64,000 bases of DNA from Dryomyza anilis. Lineage: Eukaryota; Arthropoda; Insecta; Diptera; Dryomyzidae. Below are positions 55,041-64,000 of this stretch, piece after piece. The stretch lies in contig OX638133.1 of the NCBI GenBank assembly GCA_951804985.1, positions 23,528,963-23,592,962 on the forward strand, in the 5' to 3' direction. Within the stretch, counting starts at the first letter, position 1; each line of letters opens with the position of its first letter. The notes beneath the pieces were generated by a model, which saw only the letters and a program-made list of their open reading frames with translations, was not told the DNA's origin and ran no database searches. Made by a program: the position numbers and the translations under genes.

Positions 55041-55990
55041 TATTTTCCACACACTCGACGCGATTTTTCTTTGCACGCGCGCGTAAAACCACAGACGTCG
55101 CCTCCTGGAGCGTCAACCGGCAACTGGCCGAACGAACGACTCGTCACGACTCACTTTAGTTTTAGTTTTTCTCGCTCGATTGGCGCAGTTAAAAATAAAC
55201 GCCGCCGCATTTTCGTTCGACTTCTTTGCCTCACACTTTGTGCTGCACGCAGGGGCGCTGCTGCTGCTGCTCTGCGACGACTGCGTCAATAATGGGCGCA
55301 ACGTCAACTGCATCAACGCTGGAGGCATTTTCGGCGGCAGTGGCATCGACACCACCGCCACCACTGCTGCTGCTGCTGCACATCATTAAAAACAGAACAA
55401 ACGACATTTGTACGAAGCGACAGACGCAGTCGTGCACGGCGTCCGCGACACGTTCCAAACTGATCCACTTCGGAACACTCATGTACAGGCACATGCTGCT
55501 GCCGGCGGCGAAGACGCAGCGCCGCGGGGGGCGTCTCGTCCCACAAACAGCGCACGTTGTCTCTCCGTTTGGCCGGCTTTAGGGTGGAGGCGTTGTAATG
55601 AAAAACACACAAAATTGAAAGTTCACTTTACGAAAAAAAAAAACAAAATACAAAAAAAAACAACCGCAAAAATCGTTTAAGTGTGGCACAATGTCACTGA
55701 CGTCGTCATGTTCAAAACACGTTAATGGCGAACGTCTTAAGACCAACGCTTTAAATAACACATTTAATAAGTTTATTAAGTAATATTTTTTCGTATTTAT
55801 ATTTGTCGCATTTCGATTGTGAAGTATTTTTCGCGCACACGTCCGAATTCCACGACGCACATTTTCCAACTGTCTGGTGAAGTGTAATGGCCGGCAAAGC
55901 ATGATGTAAGCCTGCCACTCGTTGCAGAGCAAATGAATTTGCACTGGAAAGCTCAGAGAGCGGAGAGCAACTTAGGAAAGTTGCAGCCGA
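55041..55990. other. GC-rich island, probable gene start of unresolved strand
   Basis: Composition rises sharply, with CGCGCGCG, GGAGCGTC and GCCGCGGGG words that are absent elsewhere in the window. Both strands stay open. On plus, an ATG at 55,291 (AATAATGGGCG) opens 96 codons to a stop at 55,582. On minus, an 87-codon frame lies at 55,231-55,494. Codons on the minus strand from about 55,390 to 55,270 show a clear purine-N-pyrimidine rhythm (VDATAAENASSVDAVDVAPI), which favours minus. An island like this is typical of a promoter plus first exon. Confidence 0.5.
55231..55494 (-). CDS. Candidate first exon, short signal-like segment
   Basis: From ATG 55,494 the frame encodes 87 residues: MCLYMSVPKWISLERVADAV, HDCVCRFVQ, a short hydrophobic MSFVLFLMMC, then SSSSSGGGG and an acidic/aliphatic stretch ending QQQQRPCVQHKV. 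A second in-frame ATG precedes the hydrophobic stretch and would make it a short signal peptide. The frame ends at TGA directly after AAAGTG, where a weak donor (AAA/GTGTGA) is possible. No family recognised. The overlapping plus-strand frame is a real alternative. Confidence 0.28.
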   Translation of the reverse strand: MCLYMSVPKWISLERVADAVHDCVCRFVQMSFVLFLMMCSSSSSGGGGVDATAAENASSVDAVDVAPIIDAVVAEQQQQRPCVQHKV

Positions 55991-56102
55991 GACAGACAGA
56001 CAGACAGAAGAACAGCTGATTTATGTGGCACTTGATGCGATTTATTTGTGGCTACTGCGATTGAATGAGAATTAAATTTTGCAATTGAACTTAAATTGTT
56101 CA
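55991..56102. other. Spacer between island and satellite
   Basis: GACAGACAGACAGACAG tract at 55,990, then AT-rich. No feature. Confidence 0.3.
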
Positions 56103-57925
56103 ATAAAAATTCCATTTTTACTAAAAATTCAATTTTTCACTAAAAATTCAATTTTTCACTAAAAATTCAATTTTTCACTAAAAATTCAATTTTTCACTAA
56201 AAATTCAATTTTTCACTAAAAATTCAATTTTTCACTAAAAATTCAATTTTTCACTAAAAATTAAATTTTTCACTAAAAATTCAATTTTTCACTAAAAATT
56301 CAATTTTTTCATTAAAAATTCAGTTTTTCACTAAAAGTTAAATTTTTCACTAATAATTCAATTTTTCACTAAAAATTCAACTTTTCACTAAAAATTCAAT
56401 TTTTCACTAAAAATTCAATTTTTCACTAAAAATTCAATTTTTCACTAAAAATTCAATTTTTAACTAAAAATTCAATTTTTAACTAAAAATTCAATTTTTA
56501 ACTAAAAATTCAATTTTTCACTAAAAATTCAAATTTTCACTAAAAATTCAATTTTTCACTAAAAATTCAATTTTTCACTAAAAATTCAATTTTTCACTAA
56601 AAATTAAATTTTTCACTAAAAATTCAATTTTTCACTAAAAATTCAATTTTACACTAAAAATTTAATTTTTCATTAAAAATTCAATTTTTCACTACAAATT
56701 CAATTTTTCACTAAAAATTCAATTTTACACTAAAAATTTAATTTTTCACTAAAAATTCAATTTTTCACTAAAAATTCAATTTTTCACTAAAAATTCAATT
56801 TTTCACTAAAAATTCAATTTTTCACTAAAAATTCAATTTTTCACTAAAAATTCAATTTTTCACTAAAAATTCAAATTTTCACTAAAAATTAAATTTTTCA
56901 CTAAAAATTCAATTTTTCACTAAAAATTCAATTTTTCACTAAAAATTCAAATTTTCATTAAAAATTCATTTTTTCACTAAAAATTCAAATTTTCACTAAA
57001 AATTCAAATTTTCACTAAAAATTCAAATTTTCACTAAAAATTCAATTTTTCACTAAAAATTCAATTTTTCACTAAAAATTCAATTTTTCACTAAAAATTC
57101 AATTTTACACTAAAAATTTAATTTTTCATTAAAAATTCAATTTTTCACTACAAATTCAATTTTTCACTAAAAATTCAATTTTACACTAAAAATTTTATTT
57201 TTCATTAAAAATTCAATTTTTCACTGCAAATTCAATTTTTCACTAAAAATTCAAATTTTCACTAAAAATTAAATTTTTCACTAAAAATTCAAATTTTCAC
57301 TAAAAATTCAAATTTTCACTAAAAATTAATTTTTCACTAAAAATTAATTTTTCACTAAAAATTAATTTTTCACTAAAAATTAATTTTTCACTAAAAATTC
57401 AATTTTTCACTAAAAATTCAATTTTTCACTAAAAATTCAGATTTTCACTCAAAAATCAAATTTTTACTAAAAATTCAAATTTTCACTAAAAATTTAATTT
57501 TTCACTAAAAATTCAATTTTTCACTAAAAATTGAAATTTTCACTAAAAATTCAAATTTTCATTAAAAATTCATTTTTTCACTAAAAATTCAATTTTTCAC
57601 TAAAAATTCAGATTTTCACTCAAAATTCAGATTTTCACTCAAAATTCAATTTTTCACTAAAAATTCAATTTTTCACTAAAAATTCAATTTTTCACTAAAA
57701 ATTCAATTTTTCACTAAAAATTCAAATTTTCACTAAAAATTCAAATTTTCACTAAAAATTCAATTTTTCACTAAAAATTAAATTTTACACTAAAAATTTA
57801 AATGTTCACTTAAAATTAAATTTTTCACTAAGAATTCAATTTTTCACTAAAAATTCAACTATTCACTAAAAATTCAAATTTTCACTAAAAATTCAATTTT
57901 TCACTAAAAATTCAATTTTTGATAA
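56103..57925 (+). repeat. 19-bp satellite, locus 3 (largest)
   Basis: About 95 units of TTCAATTTTTCACTAAAAA. More varied than locus 1: variants TTCAAATTTTCAC, TTTACACTAAAAATTTAA, TTAACTAAAAA and an 18-bp ATTAATTTTTCACTAAAA form occur in runs. Marked units (TTTTACACTAAAAATTTAA then TTTTCATTAAAAATTC) recur near 56,648, 57,105 and 57,180, so blocks were copied. Ends abruptly at 57,925 against unique sequence. Confidence 0.96.
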
Positions 57926-58303
57926 AAACTAACACATCCTCTGCAGCTTTTCCCTGACATCCCCAGTATACCCCACTATGTTCTCTTCATTTCGTTCTCT
58001 CTTCCTCTCTGTTTTTAAATAAAAGCGCAAACTCACATCAGTCTCTCAGCTACGCTGCACGTGAAGAAAAACGTGCGAAGCACATGTTTCTGTTTTGCTC
58101 TTGAAAGTGTCAACAAATGCAACAGTGTGTAGACGGAATACAAACACAGACACACATATAGAGTATATAATATATATACTATATAGTTTTATATATGCTT
58201 TGTGTATGTAGCAGTGTTGTCGCATACAACGCTTTTCAAAGGATTTCTTTTGCGTTTAAAAATGTCCCTATTCTTCGTTGTTATTTATAATGTTGGGTTT
58301 TTT
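57926..58303. other. Unique sequence, possible promoter near 58,015-58,045
   Basis: TTTAAATAAAAGCGC (58,013-58,027) followed by ATCAGTCTCTC (58,037) resembles a plus-strand TATA box and initiator, spaced a little short of 30 bp. No downstream plus-strand gene follows, and it might be LTR-derived. An AT/TATA tract lies at 58,160-58,195. Confidence 0.2.
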
Positions 58304-58510
58304 TTAAGCCATTTGCTTTAGCATTGTTTTGGCCACGTTATCACAGACCCACTTTTCGTCCATACACTTGGCTGCAGGCACTGCGCATACCAGACCCTGT
58401 GATACAACAAGTGGCTCTAACAGTTGCTCACAATACGGGCGGCTCTGTGCGCCAAATATGTCCTTGTATGACTCAATTACTAAATGGCAAATTGCATTCA
58501 ATTGCGCCAA
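58304..58510 (-). CDS. Candidate terminal exon, cysteine-rich
   Basis: The minus strand reads NAICHLVIESYKDIFG, AQSRPYCEQLLEPLVV, SQGLVCAVPAAKCMDEKW, VCDNVAKTMLKQMA and stops (TAA 58,304). Residues are evenly mixed with five Cys, unlike the surrounding AT noise, and the overlapping plus frames are less protein-like. There is no ATG start; CCATTTAG near 58,472 could be a splice acceptor, making this a last coding exon of 50-60 codons. I do not recognise the family. No AATAAA follows within 100 bp. It may be a real 3' exon or a gene relic. Confidence 0.33.
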   Translation of the reverse strand: MAQLNAICHLVIESYKDIFGAQSRPYCEQLLEPLVVSQGLVCAVPAAKCMDEKWVCDNVAKTMLKQMA

Positions 58511-58572
58511 TTATTGTACACGAGAAAACTACCATTAAAATAATAGGATATTATGTTGAATATAGTAAATTG

Positions 58573-58873
58573 TAGCCGCGGTAGGTCAGTGGTTAGTGCG
58601 TTGGACTGCGAGTCGAAAGGTCCCCGGTTCAAGCCTGGACTGGGGCTAACAACATCTTTTCATAGAAGCATTTTTCTATTCCGCGCCAGTAAATGGCAAA
58701 TCTACGAGAGTAAAACTATTGCCTATGAAAAGCTCTCACCCGCCGTTCGGATTTGGCAATAAACTATAGGTCCCACCACTTTGAGTACAAATATAACACG
58801 CACAGCTCAAAATGGTGAGAGAGCTCGGCCGAAGTTCTATACAGGACTGTAGCGCCAAACTATTATTATTATT
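58573..58873 (+). mobile_element. SINE family 1, copy 6
   Basis: Target duplication TATAGTAAATTG (58,561-58,572 and 58,874-58,885). The body has lost about 13 bp (CTACCTCTCGG region, near 58,685). Head GGTAGGTCAGTGG, B box GGTTCAAGCC, tail (ATT)5. Confidence 0.92.
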
Positions 58874-58885
58874 ATAGTAAATTGA

Positions 58886-59044
58886 AGTTCTATTAAATTT
58901 GTACTAATATTACACAGCAGTAAAATAAATTCTCGCCGATGGTCTTCATGTTCAAGAATCATTATTTTGATAACTCTTTATTTTGATACTGCATAAAGTT
59001 TTTGAGTTATCATTAAAAACAAAAAGTGGACATTCTCATGTTTT
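58886..59044. other. AT-rich spacer
   Basis: Nothing recognised. Confidence 0.3.
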
Positions 59045-59701
59045 TATACCCTACAATAAGAATGAAAGGGTATATTCAGTTTGGTACGCCGTTTGTTACA
59101 CCCAGAAGGAAGCATCTCCGGTATGGAAATCATGACCTCCTGATCAGCATGACCTCCTGAGACGATTTAGCGATGTCCGTATGTCTGTCTGTCCGTCTGT
59201 CCTTCTGTCTGTCTGTTGAAATCACGATTACAAAAAAAGTTGAAGAGCTAGAGCAATGAAACTTTAGATTTAGATCACTTATATATCTAAGCTGTCTGAA
59301 CAAGATCGGCATGATCGGTCTATTGTGACCTGAGAACCGATTACTTATGTTCAAATATCTCATATAAAATTTACATCTACAAATCAATTTTACTGTATAT
59401 GTGCTTAGGTAAACTTTTTTGATCAAATATATATTGACATTTTGCTCAAATACATGAAAATAATGTTTTCCAACGAAACGACCTGTGGTTCCCAAAAAAA
59501 AAATTGAAATTCGGTACACCTAAATGGGTATCAAATGAATCAAATCAAATGTAAATATGGGTATCAAATGAAAGAAAATTCTTCAGGGATGGAAAGTTTG
59601 TAGTTATTTTTAGGATTCGTATGCCCTGGTGACCTATATACCACTTTGAATTGTAACCACACATATGTGTAAAGTATTTATAGTCGGCTTAGACCGACTA
59701 T
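59045..59701 (-). mobile_element. TACCCTACAC-ended element, copy 2 (inverted)
   Basis: Inverse of the copy at 43.4 kb over its full length. It begins ATACCCTACAATAAG and ends TAGTCGGCTTAGACCGACTA. It includes extra GTCTGTCTGTCCGTCTGTCC repeats and a GATCGGCATGATCGGTC segment missing from copy 1, so it is the longer version. Confidence 0.75.
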
Positions 59702-60139
59702 TCTTTTGATAATACTAACTATCATAATAACACCAAATTTAAAATTTCCCATCTGATCTAACCTTCCCAACTGGTTCTCCTTATTTTGTACTTTGACTTC
59801 ATAGATTTCTGTCTTATTTGTTCTGTATTCCTTTTAGAATACTTCAATTATTATTTTCAAATAAACCCATTGTAATACGGTTAAATCAGACCATAGTTAT
59901 GATCATTAAAATGCAAAAATATTTAAATCTACGGACGGACCAAGAGTTTTATATATTCTTGGTCAGTCTGTAATCTGACTGTCTGTCTGTCAGTCTGTTT
60001 GTTCCAGCATCACGTAAACCGCTGAACCGATGTTACTAAAATTTCGCACGAGAATACTATGGAGTTCGGAGGGTGACATAGGCTATATATTATGGGCGAG
60101 GTTGGAAACGTGGCGTGTCACCTCCCATAAAACTTACAC
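59702..60139. other. Interspersed-repeat debris
   Basis: Positions 59,930-60,135 carry CTTGGTCAGTCTG, CTGTCTGTCTGTCAGTCTG and GGCGTGTCACCTCCCATAA, words shared with the repeat layouts at 61.6 kb and 23.6 kb. Boundaries not resolved. Confidence 0.45.
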
Positions 60140-61145
60140 TACACAAAAGCAAAAACACAACACCAAATAAGCAAAAGCACAAAACAAAAGCAAAAAAAAA
60201 AACACAAAAACAAGAACACATAAAACAAAAACACATAAAAGCAAGAACAAAAAAGCAACAGCAAAACCAAAAAGTAAAATAAAAACAAAAGCACTACACA
60301 ACACAAAAGAAAAGAAAAACAGTTAATACAAAATAGAAAACACAAAAGCAAAAAATAAAACAGAAACAAATGCAAAACACAAAACAAAAGCAAAAACACT
60401 AAAAACAAAAACACAAAAATGCAAAAGAAAAGCAAAACTACAAAAGCTAAAACACCCACCAAATGCAAAAACACAAAATCAAAAAATCAAAAGCAGAAAC
60501 TCAAAAACAAAAACGAAATGAAATGCTGAAACTCAAAAACAACATCAAAAAACACACAAAAACAAAACAATAAAACCAAATACACGAAAAAATTAGCAAA
60601 AACAAAAGAAAAAACCAAAACCAAAAACACAAACACAAAAGTAATCATAAGAGAAAAAAAAATCATATACAAAAACACAAAGCAAATACAAAAAAAAATG
60701 TAATAGAAAACTGAAATTACAAAAAATACAAAAGCAACAACATAAAACACATATACAAATACAGAAAAGCACAAGAGCAAAAACAATAACACGGAAATCA
60801 AAGTAACAAAACAACAAAAGCAAAAATAAAAACAAAAACACAAAAGCAAATACACAAACGCAAGAACAAAATGCAACTGGAAATTAAAAAAAATCACAAC
60901 ACAAAAGAAAAGAAAAAATAAACAGTAAATACAAAAAATAGAAATAAAAGCAAAACTCAAAACAAAAGCAAAAACACTAAAACAAAAACGCAAAAGAAAA
61001 ACACAAAATTCAAAACACCAACCATATTCAAAAACACAAAAGCAAAACTCAAACATAAAAGCAAAAGAAAAACACGTAATCAAATGCTGAAACACAAAAA
61101 TAACTGCAAAAACACAAAAAATTAGAAAACAAAAACAAGAGAAAA
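60140..61145 (-). repeat. A-rich CAAAAGCAAAAACAC low-complexity field
   Basis: Degenerate CAAAAGCAAAAACACAAAA units. The complement (TTTTGTGTTTTTGCTTTTG) resembles the T-rich field at 6.05-8.7 kb, though without the regular 73-bp period. Minus-strand frames of F, L, V and C (up to 202 codons) are composition artefacts. Confidence 0.8.
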
Positions 61146-61200
61146 CGAGTTGGGAAAGTTAGGTCACATGGGTAAGTTCGGTCACATGGGGCGGATTTTT
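61146..61200. other. Junction of A-rich field and inserted element
   Basis: GTTAGGTCACATGGG and GTTCGGTCACATGGG are a short direct repeat just outside the inserted element. Confidence 0.4.
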
Positions 61201-61894
61201 ATAGTCGGTCGGGCCCGACTATGGAATACCCTACACCTTTGGTGGGGATATTATCCCTCAGAATATTATTCATATATCAGAAATTTACGTCTTATATCCC
61301 CATAAATTAAAAAAATTATATAAAGTATAAAAAACTAAAAAAAATAAATTTGAAAAATGTAATTGGGCAGACCACGCCTATATTTAAAATTTTGAAAGGC
61401 TAATATTTCATAGATTTGATTTTAATAATTTACGGATCAAATTTCCACCATGAAAACCCGGGAAATAATGAAAAAAAAAAGTGGGCGGATCACGCCCATT
61501 TTTGGACCACATATTTCTAGGTGAATTCTAACAATACGTTTTAAAATTTATAACTATACCTTGAATACTTTTCGAGTTATTAGTTCCGAAAGAGTTATAT
61601 AAAATTGACTTGTATGGGAGGTGGGCGTGTCCGTTGACCGATTTGGCTCATTTTCATTTTGAGACGAAATTTCATCGCATTCTGATTAGTATTTCTCAAG
61701 TTATTCTGTATTCGGACAGCAAGACAGCAAGACAGCAAGACGGACAGACAGACAGACGGACATGGCTAAACGGACTCGGGTAGTGATGCTGATCAAGAAT
61801 ATATATACTTTTCCATACCGGACACGCCTCCTAAGGGGCGTTACAATATATGCACAAAGTTAATATACCCTGTACCTCATAGGTGTAGGGTATA
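61201..61894 (+). mobile_element. TACCCTACAC-ended element, variant copy 3
   Basis: The hairpin TAGTCGGTCGGGCCCGACTA is followed by ATACCCTACACCTTTGG. The right end is CATAGGTGTAGGGTATAAA, giving inverted ends TACCCTACACCT / AGGTGTAGGGTA. The middle differs from copies 1 and 2 but keeps GACAGACAGACGGACATGGC and CAAGAATATATATACTTTTC. It has split the A-rich field in two (60.14-61.14 and 61.9-62.17 kb). Confidence 0.75.
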
Positions 61895-62170
61895 AAAAAT
61901 AAACAAAAACACAAAAACAAAACCAAAAACACAAGAGCAAAATAAGAAAAACAAAAAAAAATGTAATAACATAAATCAATAACAAAAATTAAAAAGAAAT
62001 CACAAAAACCAAAAAAAAAAACCAAAACACCAAGCAAATACAAACATGTAATCATACTTAAATGAAATAAAAAAAAAATAAGAAAAGCAAAAACAAAAAC
62101 AAAAAAGCAACAGCAAAACAAAAAATCGAAAAAAAAACAAAAAATAACAAAAGAAAAACAAAAAGATATG
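61895..62170 (-). repeat. A-rich low-complexity field, right part
   Basis: Continuation of the CAAAAACAAAAGC-type field beyond the inserted element. Confidence 0.7.
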
Positions 62171-63029
62171 TAAAAACACTAAAATAACACAGACAACCCC
62201 GTTGCACCGCCCTAGTACAAAATACTAGTTGTATGATATTTATATTTATTTGTTTTGCGTCAGATCTCTCAAATTTTAAGCAATATTCAAAAATTGAGTA
62301 TGAGGTTTTTATAAGAATCCCAAAACCATATGAATATTGTAAAATGGTGTCTGATAGCAAAGAAAAAACCTCAGACATTTGCTGCCCAGAAAATGTAATT
62401 TGAATAAATTAAAAGTAAGTAATTATTTAAAAGTATAGGTAATATGCGAGTCGTCGGGATTCAAAAATGGCCAAGTCCAATGCTATTATATTATAAAAAA
62501 TTAAACGCAAAAACGTGTTTTTATAAATATATTTTTTTTTATTTGTGAGGTAATTTAACATTGAGTGTATAAAAAAATTACATTTTGAAAATATTAAAAA
62601 TACAAAAATAGACTTAGCCATTTTTATAAATGACACATCATATATTAAAGATTGCTATGTAATTTCAATCTCAAAAGTATTTATTTCTGAAGACAAACCA
62701 AACCTCAATGTTATAACATATATTGTACTCATCAAACAACATATGGTTCATTGATTTGAAACGTATAAAATCTTCATTGAAACCTACAAAAATTAAGTAA
62801 TTGGCCCATACGAATAATACAAAACAAATGGATATAGAGTGAATGTTAAACCATGAATTAAAACTTTTCCTAGAGCGTCAATTATTGGCCAAAATATTCA
62901 ATTATCTACATAGTCTGGATTTAAGGGTTCATTTTGCACTTAGCGATTCCTTTTTGAGGTATACAGTATTTCTGTAACTTTCAAATACATTATAGACGCC
63001 AGTGTCTGACAGCACTTTGCCACTTCAGC
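62171..63029. other. Upstream of the pickpocket gene
   Basis: AT-rich, no repeat family recognised. The channel frame is open back to a stop at 62,955 without another ATG. CCACTTCAG at 63,020-63,028, just before the ATG, is a possible splice acceptor, so an upstream non-coding or coding exon is possible. Confidence 0.35.
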
Positions 63030-63936
63030 ATGTTCTACCGCAATGAGCTCATTCAGTATCGCCACGTAAAATTCCGCTCCAATGGTTTGCAAATTTTCAC
63101 CAAGGTTCAGACTAGTCTCAAGACAAAGTACAACCAGATACTCCAACATTTAGCCTCGGAAAACTGCAGCATACATGGTCTACACACTGTTGTCAAGTCA
63201 CACGAGCGCCGCTGGCTACGTTTCTTCTGGACCATAGTAGTGCTGATGGCCATCGCAGGCTGTGCCACCATGTACAGCATACTGGCGAAGCGTCATGAGC
63301 GGCAGCTGTTGAAAACCGTGGTGGAAACATCGCAACTACCTATCTACAATATTGATTTTCCCTCTGTGGCAATCTGCACCTGGAATCACGTGAATTGGTT
63401 GCGTGTCAGTGCAGCAGAGGATCGTTTTCTGCCGCCCAAATCGGATACGCGCACACGCTCCGCATTTCGCGAGCTGCTCATCAGCATGGAGGCCCTGGAC
63501 TTTGGCCAATTCGATCAATTTAGCAGCATTGAGTTGCGTCGCAACGATCTGAAAGTCATCGATGACAGCATCAGCATCACAGAGTTGGCGCAGTTTATGG
63601 CCTTTCGCTGCGAGGAGATCTTTGTGGCGGACTCGTGCGTCTTCGATGAGACGCATCATGAATGCTGTAAACTCTTTGTGTTGGAGCGCACCGAACGCGG
63701 TTACTGTCTGGTGTTCAATTCGATGATATCGGAGGAGGCGAAAAAGAAAAAGGTATTGGGTGGAATTTTCAAAAAAGGTGTTTTTTAGATAAAAATTCAA
63801 AATTTTTATTTAGCTCACCGACACACATTATCCGTGGAAGATAAACCGCGCCGGCGAAGGTTCTGGACTGCTGTTCTCGCTGCGCTACAATGAAACGTAT
63901 CAGCGTCCGGGCAACACAATTCCATTTGCATTGAAT
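63030..63936 (+). CDS. ppk-like: Pickpocket-type DEG/ENaC sodium channel, 5' part
   Basis: Exon 1 (63,030-63,752, 241 codons) and exon 2 (63,814-63,936, 41 codons) are joined in phase 0 across a 61-bp intron (GTATTG...TTTATTTAG). The gene runs off the right edge. DEG/ENaC landmarks in order: ENCSIHGLHTV with the His-Gly gating pair (residues 49-50); first membrane segment FFWTIVVLMAIAGCATMYSI (about 65-84); PIYNIDFPSVAICTWNHVNW, the family's FPxVxIC signature (about 105-123); the start of the extracellular Cys-rich domain, with CEEIFVADSCVFDETHHECC and LVFNSM; and in exon 2 YPWKINRAGEGSGLLFSLRY with a possible N-glycosylation site (NET). Missing here are the rest of the extracellular domain, the pore and second membrane segment. 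Family role: amiloride-type Na+ channel subunits in sensory neurons, trachea or epithelia. I cannot say which of the paralogues it is. Confidence 0.93.
63753..63813 (+). other. Intron 1 of the pickpocket gene
   Basis: 61 bp, donor AAG/GTATTG and acceptor TTTATTTAG/CTC, the usual short-intron size in flies. Reading through it would hit a stop (TAG at 63,786), and exon 2 restores the family alignment in phase 0. Confidence 0.88.
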
Positions 63937-64000
63937 GTGGGTAGACAAAAATTCGGAGTTATTCTTCAGAAATTCGATTTTCGATCGAATTTAAAACTGA
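63937..64000 (+). other. Start of intron 2 of the pickpocket gene
   Basis: GTGGGTAGAC directly after ATTGAAT is a plausible donor. The frame stays open to the window edge, but its sequence (RQKFGVILQKFDF) no longer resembles the family, so I place the exon end at 63,936. Confidence 0.6.

Noticed and set aside
55180..55389. Plus-strand 69-codon Ala/Leu-rich frame in the GC island
   Set aside because: Starts at a non-ATG codon and spells GCTGCTGCTG repeats; overlaps better candidates.
13641..57925. CRISPR-like arrays
   Set aside because: The repeats are uninterrupted 19-bp tandem units without unique spacers, in a eukaryotic genome.
18979..58640. tRNA genes at the seven TAGCTCAGTGG...GGTTCAAGCC sites
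   Set aside because: Each is followed by the same 200-bp body and ATT tail, with target duplications at several; they are SINE heads and do not fold into a full cloverleaf with an acceptor stem.
60139..62378. Minus-strand F/L/C-rich frames of 82-202 codons
   Set aside because: Complement of an A-rich low-complexity field; no signals.

Overview
The window looks like intergenic and intronic DNA from a higher (brachyceran, probably schizophoran) fly. It is very AT-rich. The few coding pieces have CAG/CAA-driven polyQ and polyN tracts, a 61-bp intron and fly-type start contexts, and the clearest gene is a pickpocket-type DEG/ENaC channel, an insect-expanded family. I cannot name the genus from sequence alone.

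Only two coding stretches are convincing. At 14,468-15,453 (minus) there is a first coding exon of a polyQ/polyN protein with one membrane segment, ending at a consensus splice donor. At 63,030-63,936 (plus) there are the first two exons of a pickpocket channel gene that runs off the window. Weaker candidates are a signal-peptide-like exon (22,682-22,885 minus), a GC-rich island with competing frames on both strands (55,040-55,990), a cysteine-rich terminal exon (58,304-58,510 minus) and an open frame at 26,604-26,936 minus.

The rest is repeats. Tandem arrays: a 9-bp GTATAAAAA satellite (2.9-4.0 kb) with decayed flanks to 5.06 kb; a 73-bp T-rich minisatellite (6.2-7.9 kb); a 17-bp palindromic array (16.35-17.56 kb, diverged relative at 10.0-10.5 kb); one 19-bp satellite at three loci (13.65-14.45, 29.55-30.42 and 56.10-57.93 kb); and a 15-bp array (21.1 kb).

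Interspersed elements: six full copies and one fragment of a tRNA-headed SINE, plus a second SINE family; a complete but broken Tc1/mariner element with 37 residues between the last two catalytic positions; a shattered second Tc1 copy; four hAT-type elements, two with exact and one with inexact 8-bp target duplications and one nested; a TA-flanked MITE in four copies; a GTCCCACTTTACCCC-ended family in three copies plus a fragment; two long-palindrome (foldback) families; a solo LTR with a 4-bp target duplication; and several smaller inverted-repeat elements. Between 41 and 51 kb these are nested in each other and the order of insertion can be read.

The genes do not form a visible pathway. The most unusual content is in the repeats: short-unit satellites whose monomers match transcription-factor core motifs (TATA boxes; TTCNNNGAA, the STAT-type core), one satellite at three places including just inside a splice donor, and insertions dated by tandem duplications.
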